Shown here piece by piece: positions 38,545 through 47,655 of a stretch of 64,000 bases of DNA (position 1 is the first letter of the stretch; each line of letters opens with the position of its first letter). Origin of the DNA: Prevotellaceae bacterium (GTDB lineage Bacteria > Bacteroidota > Bacteroidia > Bacteroidales > Bacteroidaceae); assembly GCA_021204865.1 (NCBI GenBank), contig JAJPYQ010000041.1, positions 1 to 64,000 on the forward strand, given 5' to 3'. Below the pieces are notes generated by a model. It had not been told where the DNA came from. It saw nothing but the letters and a program-made list of their open reading frames with translations, and did not search any database. The position numbers and the translations under genes were made by a program.

Positions 38545-38742
38545 TTAGCGAAGGTGCAGTAGGTCTCTCACCTGCCTGACGTTTGTGCGGTCGAGGATGG
38601 TGCTGCCTTGCAGGTTCTTCTTCTGTTTCTTCGTCTTCTTCGTGAGGATGTGGCTGTGGAAAGCGTGGTGACGCTTAATCTTGCCCGTTGCGGTGAGGCG
38701 GAATCTCTTCTTCGCCGACCCTTTCGTCTTTACTTTTGGCAT
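38545..38742 (-). CDS. rpmI: 50S ribosomal protein L35
   Basis: Small basic large-subunit protein of 65 residues starting [14 protein letters not shown], with the typical [15 protein letters not shown]. The longer open frame upstream of 38742 is an artefact; the ATG at 38742 gives the exact family length. It lies 21 nt upstream of rplT. Confidence 0.97.
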   Translation of the reverse strand: MPKVKTKGSAKKRFRLTATGKIKRHHAFHSHILTKKTKKQKKNLQGSTILDRTNVRQVRDLLHLR

Positions 38743-38821
38743 TTTCTGTTTGTTGTTAGTTAGTTTATAATCAGTGGCGTGGCAACGCATAACCAAGGGC
38801 GTTGCGCACAACCTTTAGCGT

Positions 38822-39472
38822 TCAGTCATCAAAGTCCTCCCCTTCCACTTTCGGCACAGTGTATTCCTTCGGGGCTTTCTGCTGCTGGGCTTTCCTCTCC
38901 ACCGAGGCGGCGGCTTTCTGTTGTTCTTCCTGCTTTCGCTGAGCCACGCTCTTCTTGGGGGAGATGAACATCGTCATCCGCTTGCCCTCAAGGGAAGGCA
39001 TTGACTCCACTTTACCGTACTCCTCAAGGTCGGCTGCGAAGCGCAGCAGCAGCACCTCTCCCTGCTCCTTGAACAGTATGCTCCTGCCGCGGAAGAAGAC
39101 GTAGGCTTTCACTCTGTCGCCCTCCAAGAGGAAGCCCTTGGCGTGCTTAAGCTTGAAATTGTAGTCGTGGTCGTCGGTCTGAGGCCCGAAGCGTATCTCC
39201 TTAACGTCCACCTTCACCTGCTTCTGCCTCATCTCCTTCTGCTTCCTCTTCTGCTGATACTGGAACTTGCTGTAGTCTATCAGCCTGCAAACGGGCGGGA
39301 ATGCGTTCGGGGAGATCTCCACGAGGTCAACCCCCTTATGCTCTGCCATCTGTATGGCCCTGTATGTCGGCACCACCACGGTGTCCGGGCCTTCGCCCAC
39401 TATCCTTACCTCCGCCGCCCTGATCTGTTCGTTAATGCGATACTGTTGTTGCTTCTTGTCGTCTTTCTTCAT
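38822..39472 (-). CDS. infC: Translation initiation factor IF-3
   Basis: Binds the 30S subunit and checks start-codon pairing. The 216-residue protein has the N-terminal domain ([14 protein letters not shown]), the linker KQKEMRQKQ, and the C-terminal domain ([22 protein letters not shown]). A Gln/Lys-rich tail of about 40 residues is added, common in Bacteroidota. The start is ATG; some phyla use AUU here for autoregulation, which does not apply. The promoter box is at 39493. Confidence 0.96.
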   Translation of the reverse strand: MKKDDKKQQQYRINEQIRAAEVRIVGEGPDTVVVPTYRAIQMAEHKGVDLVEISPNAFPPVCRLIDYSKFQYQQKRKQKEMRQKQVKVDVKEIRFGPQTDDHDYNFKLKHAKGFLLEGDRVKAYVFFRGRSILFKEQGEVLLLRFAADLEEYGKVESMPSLEGKRMTMFISPKKSVAQRKQEEQQKAAASVERKAQQQKAPKEYTVPKVEGEDFDD

Positions 39473-39492
39473 TTAATTAATGGAAACGGGTG

Positions 39493-39500
39493 CAAAGTTA
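39493..39500 (-). promoter_or_regulatory. -7 promoter box for infC
   Basis: TAACTTTG on the minus strand, 20 nt upstream of the infC ATG and at the edge of an interspersed repeat copy. Confidence 0.65.
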
Positions 39501-39580
39501 GTGCAAACGAGAGCAATAAGCAAGGAAAAGCTTGGCTTTTCAGTTGCGTTTGCCGAGCGCAGCCTGACTTCGCTGAAGGC
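39500..39580 (+). repeat. Interspersed element, divergent copy C
   Basis: Shares GTGCAAACGAGAGCAA and TTTGCCGAGCGCAGCC with copies A (173) and B (4880), but the centre is longer and differs. It fills the gap between the thrS stop and the infC promoter, so it may form the thrS 3' end. Confidence 0.5.
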
Positions 39581-39584
39581 CAAG

Positions 39585-41528
39585 TTAGTACTTTTCCGTC
39601 ATCTCCTTTACTTTCTCGTTTATTTTTTGTGCGAAGTCCTCAAATCCCATCGTTCCCTGCTCTCCGCCTCCCTGCTGGCGGAAGCTTACGGTGCGGTCGT
39701 TCATCTCCTTCTCTCCCACGATGAGCATATAAGGCACACGCTTAAGCTCGTTGTCCCTTATCTTGCGCCCAATCTTCTCGTTGCGGCTGTCCACGTAGCA
39801 GCGCACGTCACGGCGGTCGTAGTAGGCGGCAAGCTCCTCGGCGTAGTCGTTGTACTTCTCGCTCACGGGCAGGATAGCCACCTGGTCGGGGGCGAGCCAA
39901 AGGGGGAAGTGCCCAGCCGTGTGCTCGATGAGCACTGCGGTGAAGCGCTCGAGCGAGCCGAAGGGGGCGCGGTGTATCATCACTGGGCGGTGCTTAGCGT
40001 TGTCCTCGCCCACGTACTCCAGTTGGAAGCGTTCGGGCAGGTTGTAGTCCACCTGTATGGTGCCGAGCTGCCACTTCCTTCCCAACGCGTCCTTTACCAT
40101 GAAGTCGAGCTTCGGTCCGTAGAAGGCAGCCTCCCCGAGCTTCGTCGTGGTGGTCATCCCCTTGTCACGGCAAGCCTCTATGATGGCGTTCTCCGCCTGT
40201 TGCCACACCTCGTCGCTGCCGATGTACTTCTCCTTGTCCTCGGGGTCACGCAGGGAGATCTGCGCCTCGTAGCTGTTGAAGTCGAGAGCGCCGAAGATGA
40301 TTTGGATGATGTCCATCACACGCTCGAACTCCTCCTTCACCTGGTCGGGGCGGCAGAAGATGTGGGCGTCGTCCTGCGTGAAGGAGCGCACGCGGGTCAG
40401 CCCGTGCAGCTCTCCGCTCTGCTCGTAGCGGTAGACGGTGCCGAACTCGGCGCAGCGGAAGGGGAGGTCCTTGTAGCTGTGCGGCTTTGAGGCGTATATC
40501 TCGCAGTGGTGGGGGCAGTTCATCGGCTTCAGCATATACTCTTCCCCCTCCTCGGGCGTGTGGATAGGCTGGAAGCTGTCCTTGCCGTAGTGTGCGTAGT
40601 GCCCGCTGGTGACGTAGAGGTTCTTCCCCCCGATGTGCGGCGTTATCACCTGCTGATAGCCGTACCGCTTCTGTATCTTCTTGAGGAAGTCCTCAAGCCT
40701 TAGGCGCAGGGCAGTGCCTTTCGGCAGCCATATTGGCAAGCCCTTGCCGACCCTCTCGCTGAACATGAACAGCTCCATCTCCTTGCCTATCTTGCGGTGG
40801 TCGCGCTTCTTCGCCTCCTCCACGAGGGTGAGGTACTCCTGGAGCAGCTTCTGCTTGGGGAACGTTATGCCGTAGAGGCGGGTCATCATCGGGCGCTTCT
40901 CGTCCCCTCGCCAGTAAGCCGCGCTCACCGCCGTCACCTTGCAAGCCTTGATGGGGGCGGTGCTGAGGAGGTGCGGACCACGGCAGAGGTCAGTGAAAGC
41001 CCCCTGCGTGTAGGTGGATATGTGCCCGTCCTCAAGGTCTTGTATCAGCTCGCACTTGTACGTCTGCCCCCTCTCGCCGAAGAACTTCAGAGCGTCCGCC
41101 TTGGAGATCTGCCGCCTTGTGAGAGGCTCCCGTCTCTGCGCAAGCTCCTGCATCCTCTTCTCTATCTCAGGGAAGTCCGCCTCGCGTATCACTGTCCCCT
41201 CGGGCGGCATAACGTCGTAGTAGAAGCCGTTCTCTATGGCCGGCCCTATGCCGAACTGTATGCCGGGGTAGAGCTCCTGCAGTGCCTCCGCCATAAGGTG
41301 TGCGCTGGTGTGCCAGAAGGCGTGCTTGCCCTCCTCGTCGTCCCACTTGAGCAGCACCACCCGTGAGTCCTTCTCGATGGGGCGGCTCAGCTCCGTCGTC
41401 TCTCCGTCAACGGTGCAGGCCAGAACGTCCTGCGCCAGCCGTTGCGATATGCTCTGGGCTATCTCCTGGCCGGTTACACCAGCCTCGTACTCTCTCTGCG
41501 AGCCGTCGGGGAATGTGATCTTAACCAT
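39585..41528 (-). CDS. thrS: Threonyl-tRNA synthetase
   Basis: Class II synthetase charging tRNA-Thr, with editing of mis-charged Ser. The 647 residues match the family. They hold an N-terminal TGS domain ([15 protein letters not shown]), the editing domain with the HxxxH metal-site pair in [12 protein letters not shown], the class II core with [15 protein letters not shown] and [15 protein letters not shown], and a C-terminal anticodon-binding domain ([14 protein letters not shown]). Its own promoter is at 41565. It lies just upstream of infC in the same orientation, as in many bacteria. Confidence 0.98.
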   Translation of the reverse strand: MVKITFPDGSQREYEAGVTGQEIAQSISQRLAQDVLACTVDGETTELSRPIEKDSRVVLLKWDDEEGKHAFWHTSAHLMAEALQELYPGIQFGIGPAIENGFYYDVMPPEGTVIREADFPEIEKRMQELAQRREPLTRRQISKADALKFFGERGQTYKCELIQDLEDGHISTYTQGAFTDLCRGPHLLSTAPIKACKVTAVSAAYWRGDEKRPMMTRLYGITFPKQKLLQEYLTLVEEAKKRDHRKIGKEMELFMFSERVGKGLPIWLPKGTALRLRLEDFLKKIQKRYGYQQVITPHIGGKNLYVTSGHYAHYGKDSFQPIHTPEEGEEYMLKPMNCPHHCEIYASKPHSYKDLPFRCAEFGTVYRYEQSGELHGLTRVRSFTQDDAHIFCRPDQVKEEFERVMDIIQIIFGALDFNSYEAQISLRDPEDKEKYIGSDEVWQQAENAIIEACRDKGMTTTTKLGEAAFYGPKLDFMVKDALGRKWQLGTIQVDYNLPERFQLEYVGEDNAKHRPVMIHRAPFGSLERFTAVLIEHTAGHFPLWLAPDQVAILPVSEKYNDYAEELAAYYDRRDVRCYVDSRNEKIGRKIRDNELKRVPYMLIVGEKEMNDRTVSFRQQGGGEQGTMGFEDFAQKINEKVKEMTEKY

Positions 41529-41564
41529 AGTCGTCTTCTTTGCTTAGCTTAAGTCTTCGGGCTG

Positions 41565-41572
41565 CAAAGTTA
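41565..41572 (-). promoter_or_regulatory. -7 promoter box for thrS
   Basis: TAACTTTG on the minus strand, 37 nt upstream of the thrS ATG. Confidence 0.65.
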
Positions 41573-41654
41573 GACAAAAACTGTTAAGCGTAGCTTACAT
41601 CTTGGCGGAAATCTGCCCGAGGGGCCGTTATTTGTAGGCGTAGGCGACGTTGTT

Positions 41655-41806
41655 CCTTCATCGGAGGGTTTGGAATCGGTCCGTCGGAGGGTTTGGAGTC
41701 GGTCCGTCGGACCTTTTGGAATCGGTCCGTCGGAGGGTTTGGAATCGGTCCGTCGGAGGGATTGAAGTCGGTCCGTCGGAGGGTTTCTGGTCCCTTCGTC
41801 GAAGGC
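41655..41806. repeat. Tandem palindrome array, GGTCCGTCGG family, 23-bp period
   Basis: Units begin at 41678, 41701, 41724, 41747 and 41770, exactly 23 bp apart, flanked by degenerate units on both sides. The sequence is nearly the same as the array at 3897, including the alternation of GGAGGGTTTGGA and GGACC types. It fills the gap between thrS and the TPR gene. Confidence 0.9.
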
Positions 41807-41822
41807 TTTGTGGAACGTGGGG

Positions 41823-43793
41823 CTACCTCTTCTCGCCGGAGTACCGCTTGATGAGGTTGTATGCGGAGTAGAGGCCGTACTCGCCTGCCTGAGAGAGGTC
41901 CTTGAGCCCCTCCTCGCGGTTGCCCGACAGCAGCCAAGCCACGCCGCGGTTGTAGTAGGCGTTGGGGAACTTCTCCTCCGCCCTTAGGGCGCGGGTGTAA
42001 GCGTCGATGGCCTGGTCGTAGTCGCCAAGCAAGACGAAGAGGTTGCCGAGGTTATACTGGGCGTACTCCATATCTGGGGCAAGCTCAAGCGTCCTCTCCA
42101 AGTCCGCCCTCACCTGCGAGTAGCCTATCTTAGCCTCTGCCGAGGGGTCGATGGCGGGCGTGGGGTGCTCCACCTGCAGCTGTGCGTAGCGCACCTGAGA
42201 GCGGAGGAAGTAGGCGAGGGCATAGCTCTTGCTGAGGGCGACCACCGAGTCGAGGTCAGCCAAGGCAGCGCTGAAGTCACGGACGTGGTAGTAGTCAAGC
42301 GCCCGCCTCATGTACGAGGCAGCCTGCCCTCGGTGCTTCTCAAGGGTAGTGGTGGCGGAGGCGATGTCCGAGAAGTGAGCGTCGATGCGCTCCTCCGACA
42401 CTGAGGCTTCCTCCGAGCTCAGGTAGAGGCGGTAGGGCAGCGACTTGCTCTCGTTCAGCTCCTCCACGAGCTTGCTGAAGGTGATGAAGCTGCCCACCTC
42501 GCTGTCCTTCTTGTAGTAGGTGAGCACGTACATAGGCTCGGGCTTAAGCTCCACCGCCTTGTTCTGCACCTTGCCTCGGTAGTCGCTCGTGTACTCGTTC
42601 TCGGTCGCCTCCTGGCTGTCGTCCACCACCAGCTTGTCGTACTGGCTGGGGTCATGCTCGCTCTTCTTGCGTGTCTTCGAGGCTGAGGGCTTGTACACGC
42701 CAGCCCTCTTGTCCGTCTCCGCCTTAAGCACCTTGAACTCGTCCCTCTCCGCCCCGTACACGTCGCCTATCTTCCTCCTGATGGCAGCCCTCGCCTCATA
42801 GCCCGCCCAGAAGTCGGGGTACTCGTTGATGACCTGGCTGATGTCCCTAATCGCCCCGTGGTAGTCGCCCGTGTTGTCGAGCAGCAGGGCGCGGTTGTAG
42901 AGGGCAATCATGTTGTCAGGCTCTTGCTCCAGCACGAAGTTGAAGTCCTCGATGGCGTTGTTGTCGTCAGCCACCTGCGCTCGGAGCAGCCCCCGGTTGA
43001 AGTGGCCGAGGTAGTTGCCCGGCTCTATCTCAAGGGCGGCGTCGTAGTCGGACATAGCCCCCCGCAGGTTGTTCTGGTTGTATCTCGCCAAGGCGCGGTT
43101 GATGTAGAGGTTAGCGCTGCGGGGCAGCTGCACTATGGCTTTGTCCAGCTCCTCCTCCCCCTGCTTATACTCCCCTCGGCTGAGGCTCACCATCGCCCTA
43201 AGCGCCCAGCCCTGCCCGTTGTATGCGTCCACCTCCAGGGCTTTGTCTATCCACGCCACCGCCCTCACCGTGTCGCTGTCGGCGAAGGCTACCTGCGCCT
43301 TGAGGGTGTAGTTCGTGGGGTCTTTAGGCCACTGCTTTATCACGGTGTCGAGCGTAGCGTCCGCCCTCTCGTACTCCTTAAGCTCCAGCTGGCAAAGCAC
43401 CATGTTGTACCAGCAGGTGCTGTTCATCGGGTTAATCTCTGTGGCTCGGTGGTAGTCCTCCTCCGCCTTCTCGAAGCGTCCGAGGTTTACTCGGCACAGC
43501 CCCCGCAGCACGTAGTTGTTCTCCGTGTAGGGGTTGCGCTCTATTGCGCTGGTGCAGTCAGCGTCCGCCCCGGAGTAGTCCTCGAGGTAGAACTTCGCCA
43601 GCCCCCGGTAGAAGTAAGGCTCGGAGAGGAAGGGCTTGGCGCTTATCACCATGTTGAAGCGCTGTATGCTAAGCACGTAGTCCTCGTAGTAGAGGGCGTT
43701 GCGCCCCATTATCATCACGTGGTCGGTGTTGATCTGCGCCCTTGCCTCGAAGGGAAGCAGCAGGCAGAGGGCTACGACGATGAGGTGCTTCAT
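41823..43793 (-). CDS. Exported TPR-repeat protein
   Basis: The 656-residue product has a signal peptide (LIVVALCLLLPFEARAQ) and about eight TPRs in the N-terminal half (20-340, for example YFYRGLAKFYLEDYSGADAD). A non-repeat middle follows (about 350-490), then further TPRs at the C terminus, the last being NAYYNRGVAWLLSGNREEGLKDL. Such proteins act as scaffolds in the periplasm. It is the fourth gene of an operon with a SPOR lipoprotein, ruvX and def, 15 nt after def. No catalytic domain is visible. Confidence 0.85.
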   Translation of the reverse strand: MKHLIVVALCLLLPFEARAQINTDHVMIMGRNALYYEDYVLSIQRFNMVISAKPFLSEPYFYRGLAKFYLEDYSGADADCTSAIERNPYTENNYVLRGLCRVNLGRFEKAEEDYHRATEINPMNSTCWYNMVLCQLELKEYERADATLDTVIKQWPKDPTNYTLKAQVAFADSDTVRAVAWIDKALEVDAYNGQGWALRAMVSLSRGEYKQGEEELDKAIVQLPRSANLYINRALARYNQNNLRGAMSDYDAALEIEPGNYLGHFNRGLLRAQVADDNNAIEDFNFVLEQEPDNMIALYNRALLLDNTGDYHGAIRDISQVINEYPDFWAGYEARAAIRRKIGDVYGAERDEFKVLKAETDKRAGVYKPSASKTRKKSEHDPSQYDKLVVDDSQEATENEYTSDYRGKVQNKAVELKPEPMYVLTYYKKDSEVGSFITFSKLVEELNESKSLPYRLYLSSEEASVSEERIDAHFSDIASATTTLEKHRGQAASYMRRALDYYHVRDFSAALADLDSVVALSKSYALAYFLRSQVRYAQLQVEHPTPAIDPSAEAKIGYSQVRADLERTLELAPDMEYAQYNLGNLFVLLGDYDQAIDAYTRALRAEEKFPNAYYNRGVAWLLSGNREEGLKDLSQAGEYGLYSAYNLIKRYSGEKR

Positions 43794-43808
43794 GGTGAGG
43801 CGGCTATC

Positions 43809-44366
43809 CTACTTCTTCCACTTCACCTTGTAGGAGCAGCTGAAGTTGCCCTTAGTGAGGTCGGCGAGCTTGCCTCTCACCAACTGGCGGCGCAAGCCCT
43901 TGACGTGGTCGGTGAAGACGTGCCCCTCAAGGTGGTCGAACTCGTGCTGCATCACCCTTGCAAGGTAGCCCTCCACCCACTCGTCGTGCTGCTGGAACTG
44001 CTCGTCCTGATAGCGCACACGGATGCGTGTCGGTCGCCTCACCCGCTCGTGAATGCCAGGCAAGGAGAGGCAGCCCTCCTCGCTGATGTCCGTCTCTGTG
44101 TCGTCCAGCTCCTCAATGTGGGGGTTGATGAACACTCGCTTCAAGCCCTTGTACTCTGGCATATCGTCGCTCACGAGGTCGAGGTCTATCACCACGAGCC
44201 TTATGCTCTTCCCTACCTGCGGCGCGGCAAGCCCTATGCCTTCGCTCGCCGCCAACGTCTCCCACATGTTCTCTATGAGCTGCCCAAGGTCGGGGTAGCT
44301 CTCGTCAATATCCTCGGCAACCTGCCTAAGCACCGGCTGCCCGTATATGTATATTGGTAGTATCAT
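43809..44366 (-). CDS. def: Peptide deformylase
   Basis: Removes the formyl group from nascent N-terminal fMet. The 185 residues carry all three family motifs: GIGLAAPQVG, EGCLSLPG (metal-binding Cys) and QHEFDHLEG (HExxH with catalytic Glu). The gene overlaps ruvX by 4 nt, so the two are coupled. The short C-terminal helix fits the type common in Bacteroidota. Confidence 0.97.
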   Translation of the reverse strand: MILPIYIYGQPVLRQVAEDIDESYPDLGQLIENMWETLAASEGIGLAAPQVGKSIRLVVIDLDLVSDDMPEYKGLKRVFINPHIEELDDTETDISEEGCLSLPGIHERVRRPTRIRVRYQDEQFQQHDEWVEGYLARVMQHEFDHLEGHVFTDHVKGLRRQLVRGKLADLTKGNFSCSYKVKWKK

Positions 44367-44809
44367 ATCTTCCTTTCCATATAGCCTTGCAGTATGATGC
44401 AGGCGGAGATCTCGTCAACAAGTGCCTTGTTCTGCCGTGCCTTCTTACCCAGCCCGCTCTCCAGCATAGTGCGGTGAGCCATTAGGCTTGTGTAACGCTC
44501 GTCCCACCAGTCGATGGGCATCTCCGGCATCGCTTTCCTCAGCTGCCCCACGAAGCTGCGCACACGAGGCAGGTTGTCGCTCGGCTTGCCGTTGGTCTGC
44601 CTCGGCAGCCCCACCACTATCCTCTCCACGCTCTCCCTCTTTGTGTACCCTTCGAGGAAAGGCAGCAGCTCGCGGGTCTCCACCGTCGTCAGGGCGTTGG
44701 CTATTAACTGCAAGGAGTCCGTCACAGCTATTCCCGTGCGACGGACTCCGTAGTCTATTGCTAATATCCTGCCCAAGCCAGTGCGGCTTATTTCTGGTAC
44801 AGAAGCCAC
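44363..44809 (-). CDS. ruvX: YqgF/RuvX family pre-16S rRNA nuclease / putative Holliday-junction resolvase
   Basis: RNase H-fold protein of 148 residues with ILAIDYGVRRTGIAVTD (first catalytic Asp), the second acidic site near RIVVGLPRQTNGKPS, and the C-terminal DEISACIILQGYM. In E. coli the family matures the 16S rRNA 5' end; resolvase activity was proposed earlier. The start at 44809 overlaps the upstream SPOR gene by 22 nt; a start inside, nearer ILAIDYG, has no ATG. Confidence 0.88.
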   Translation of the reverse strand: MASVPEISRTGLGRILAIDYGVRRTGIAVTDSLQLIANALTTVETRELLPFLEGYTKRESVERIVVGLPRQTNGKPSDNLPRVRSFVGQLRKAMPEMPIDWWDERYTSLMAHRTMLESGLGKKARQNKALVDEISACIILQGYMERKI

Positions 44810-45285
44810 GTGCCGGGGAACTCCTGCATCAGGTTGGCGCGGCTCTGCACTGCCTCCTCCTTCGTGTCGTACGTGGTGGCGACCACACGGTAGAAGGGCT
44901 GCCCGTTGACTGTTGCCTGCACTATCTGCGCCCCGAAGCCACGCCCTTGCAGCGAGCTTTGCAGCCCTTGGGCGTTGCTCAGCATGCCGAACGAGCCTAC
45001 CACCACGCTGTACGCCTTAAGCCCTGCACCGTTGACCAGCGACACGTCCTCCGAGCGCACCGACACGTTGCTGTAGTCGGTCGTTGGGGTTACTGTGGGC
45101 GTTACGGCTGTCACCTCCACGGGCGTGTTCTCCTGAGCGTTCTGCTGGGCGTACTGCTGCTCGGCCAGCTGCTCCGCCTGAGCCTTCTCGTAAGCCTTCT
45201 TGTATTGGCTCTCGCTGCTGTGGCAGGCGGTCAGTGCCAACAAAGCCGCACATACAGCGGCGGACATTAATACCTTGCTTCTCAT
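44788..45285 (-). CDS. SPOR-domain lipoprotein
   Basis: The 165-residue lipoprotein has a signal sequence with lipobox LTAC (Cys21), a Gln/Ala-rich coiled-coil-like segment (about 25-60) and a C-terminal SPOR domain (about 90-163; YSVVVGSFGMLSNAQGLQ ... PFYRVVATTYDTKEEAV). SPOR domains bind denuded peptidoglycan at division sites. It leads the operon with ruvX, def and a TPR protein, with its promoter at 45331. Confidence 0.9.
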   Translation of the reverse strand: MRSKVLMSAAVCAALLALTACHSSESQYKKAYEKAQAEQLAEQQYAQQNAQENTPVEVTAVTPTVTPTTDYSNVSVRSEDVSLVNGAGLKAYSVVVGSFGMLSNAQGLQSSLQGRGFGAQIVQATVNGQPFYRVVATTYDTKEEAVQSRANLMQEFPGTWLLYQK

Positions 45286-45330
45286 CTGCTTCTATGTGTT
45301 AGTTTGTTATTCGTCAGGTTCGTCGTGCGG

Positions 45331-45338
45331 CAAAGGTA
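45331..45338 (-). promoter_or_regulatory. -7 promoter box for the SPOR-ruvX-def-TPR operon
   Basis: TACCTTTG on the minus strand, 46 nt upstream of the SPOR gene. Confidence 0.65.
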
Positions 45339-45445
45339 AGGAAAAAGGGGGCAACCCACAAGCCTCGGCATTACAAAAAAGCCTAATCGCCCCACGATAA
45401 GCTAAAAAGTGAGGGCGGGCTTAGTGGTTATTGCCTTAAAAGGCT

Positions 45446-45453
45446 TACCTTTG
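45446..45453 (+). promoter_or_regulatory. -7 promoter box for the YtxH-holin operon
   Basis: TACCTTTG, 50 nt upstream of the ATG at 45503. Confidence 0.65.
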
Positions 45454-45502
45454 CGGCGATACATCAGGAACACTTAACCATTAACTAACACAACACAAGA
45501 CT

Positions 45503-45721
45503 ATGAAGGCAGTTAATTTCATCATGGCATTCATCAGCGGAGCGGCTCTTGGCTTGGCGGCTGGAGTGCTTTGCGCCCCGGAGAAGGGCACGGAGACGAG
45601 GGCTCGCATCGCCGAGGCTCTGCGCAAGCGTGGCATCAACCTCAAGAAGGACGAGATGAGCCAGCTCGTCGAGGAGATAGCCGAGGAGTTCGAGAAGAAG
45701 GACCAGGAGGAGAACGCCTGA
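45503..45721 (+). CDS. YtxH-like small membrane-anchored protein
   Basis: The 72-residue product has an N-terminal glycine/alanine-rich helix (IMAFISGAALGLAAGVLCAPEKG), where the CAPEKG pattern marks YtxH-type proteins, and then a charged helical tail. These are general stress or envelope proteins of unclear function. It is followed after 6 nt by the holin-like gene, so it begins a three-gene operon. Confidence 0.8.
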   Translation: MKAVNFIMAFISGAALGLAAGVLCAPEKGTETRARIAEALRKRGINLKKDEMSQLVEEIAEEFEKKDQEENA

Positions 45722-45727
45722 AGCCCC

Positions 45728-46309
45728 ATGCGCTTCTTCAGAGACACGCAAGAGAGCGTGCGTGATCTGTTTGTGGAGACTGGCGAGTACGCCAATCTCT
45801 GCAAGCGTTTCGCCCACAAGCTGCTCACCGAGAAGATAGGGGCTCTCATCTGCCTTGCCGTGGTGGCGCTTGCCCTTGTCCTCTTGGCGAGCACGGTGCT
45901 TCTGCTCCTCTTCTTCGCCCTTGCCTATTGGCTTGGCGACCTGCTGGGCAGCCAAGCCTTGGGCTTCGGCTGCCTGACGGTCATAGCCCTCGTCGTCACA
46001 CTCCTCGTGTGCGCCCTGCGCCGCTGCCTCATCATGGCTCCCATCAACCGCAAGGTGCGCAAGCTCCTCAGGGACACCGAGGACAGCTGCACCGCCTCAG
46101 AGCTGGGGCAGCAGGTGCTCAGGAAGCAGCGGGAGATACAGGACAGCCTGCGAGCCATCTCGAGGGCAAGGAAGAGGAGGCGCAACCCAGCCGCTCGCCT
46201 CGCCGAGGCAGTCTCCAAGGCGGCGGCTCTCTACAAGAGCTTCAAGCTCGGGGCTGACCTCGCCTCGAGGCTCCGCAAGATGTTCGGGAGGCGGAAGGGC
46301 AAAGCCTGA
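45728..46309 (+). CDS. Phage-holin-family-like membrane protein (DUF1469/PspC-neighbour type)
   Basis: The 193-residue protein has two adjacent membrane helices (about 38-66 and 73-98) after an amphipathic N-terminal helix, and a strongly basic C-terminal half (ISRARKRRRNPAARL). This matches the so-called phage holin family proteins found with YtxH in Bacteroidota chromosomes. These are envelope stress-related rather than true phage lysis genes. It overlaps the next gene by one nucleotide (TGATG). Confidence 0.75.
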   Translation: MRFFRDTQESVRDLFVETGEYANLCKRFAHKLLTEKIGALICLAVVALALVLLASTVLLLLFFALAYWLGDLLGSQALGFGCLTVIALVVTLLVCALRRCLIMAPINRKVRKLLRDTEDSCTASELGQQVLRKQREIQDSLRAISRARKRRRNPAARLAEAVSKAAALYKSFKLGADLASRLRKMFGRRKGKA

Positions 46310-46503
46310 TGAGCGACGGCAACTACAACCGCTCGCTCCTGCCACACACACCTTACGAGAGCGGCCTGCGTATGGGCAGAGCCATAGCCCGCAGGCAGGC
46401 TCTTGAGGCTTTCCGCAGGTACATCCGTCAGGCGAACCCCTCTCTAACCAATGAGGAGGAAGACTGTCAGGCGGACGTTTTCCTCTCTTTGCTTAATAAG
46501 TAA
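46309..46503 (+). CDS. Small hypothetical protein, third gene of the YtxH operon
   Basis: A 64-residue soluble, charged protein with no recognised family (starts SDGNYNRSLLPHTPYESGL). Translation is coupled to the upstream gene by the TGATG overlap, which supports that it is real. Its low-GC last codons run into the accessory restriction-modification region. Confidence 0.6.
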   Translation: MSDGNYNRSLLPHTPYESGLRMGRAIARRQALEAFRRYIRQANPSLTNEEEDCQADVFLSLLNK

Positions 46504-46552
46504 AGCACTCCTCATACCGAAGAACTTGGTACTCAAGTCCTCTGCTATCAAA

Positions 46553-47655
46553 TTAAACCCCCTTGTCTATAATGTTGATCCAAGCGACTTTCTGCTGATA
46601 CTTGACAGCTTCGTCCGCCATCACGAGTTCAACGTATTTGTCCACAAAGTCTGAAGGGTCTTTAAGAAGTCGCAGGTAATACTTCAATGTGGAGTAAACC
46701 CCATTGACTATCACCTGACAGCCGTGGATAGAGCCGATGCGCTTTATCTCTGCTTCTATCGCTTCCCACTCGGCTGAGCCCATATTGGCAGTGGTGAGAA
46801 GATAGTAGCGGTCAGTCTTATGCACTTTGAACTTCTCGTAAGCGTCTGTTACGAGCTGTTTGGTTATCTGTATGCCGTGCTTGATCTCCACTCCTTCGAA
46901 TGGTTTATTGTCTGAATAATCAATCTCGATGTCGCCAATTCTGCCCGACCTTGTGTCAGCCGAGGTGTGTGATTCGAGCGGACAAAGCACTTTCCCCTCG
47001 TATCTTGCCACTTGACCCATCATACACTGGTATGCCGCATATACTGCAAGCGTGGGCAGTCGGGAGGCACCATAACCTGTGTATTTGTATGTGAAGTGCT
47101 TCTCAAGCAGGCGGACGATGGAGGATATGGGCAGTTTGTGTGGCTTGGCAAGCTCGAGGCTTTCTTGTCTCTTTGCTCGATAAGCAGGTAAAACATATAG
47201 GAGAGGACAGCTTCAGGACTTTCTTTGCGTACCTGCACCTTGTCTATAATGTGTAGAAAAGCTGCCTTAACCTTAGAATATCGGATTGCGCCTGGGTAGT
47301 CGAGGGTATAGGGATGATCTTGCTCGAGAGCACGTGTCAGCCACCCAGACTCAGCCATTGCGGGGAAGTCAACGGACTTGAGAAAAGGCGTGATGTGCTT
47401 CGTGTCGATAGTCCTGCCCGAGAAGCCTCCGTCCATTTTCTTCTGGTGGTAGCGTATGTCCTGTGTGGGAATTACTATTTTATGAGTCAGCAGAGTGGCA
47501 AGCACTGCCACAACGCCTTTCACGTCTTCAGCCTTGTCGACTATCTGTCTTACTTGCTCCTTGGTCTCAGGGGTTAAAGACTTGCTGATCTCGCTCTCCG
47601 ATGAGGTAGCAAGGGCTTTCTCGTAAATCTTCTTTATAACTTCTCCGTGTGTCAT
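46553..47655 (-). pseudogene. Type II restriction endonuclease, split by a frameshift
   Basis: Two minus-strand frames, 47020-47655 and 46553 up to about 47175, read as one protein if one base is missing near 47165-47180; total length 1,103 nt is one short of 368 codons. The N-terminal part (GFSGRTIDTKHITPFLK, AESGWLTRALEQDHPY) looks like a restriction enzyme of the kind paired with C5 methyltransferases. The C-terminal part has IGDIEIDYSDNKPFEGVEIKHG, which fits a D-(E/D)xK nuclease site. The start overlaps the methyltransferase gene by 89 nt. It is either a recent pseudogene or a sequence error. Confidence 0.72.

Noticed and set aside
45728-46309. A prophage, suggested by the holin-like protein
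   Set aside because: No capsid, tail, terminase or lysis enzyme genes are present; YtxH plus holin-family neighbours are a normal chromosomal pair in this phylum.
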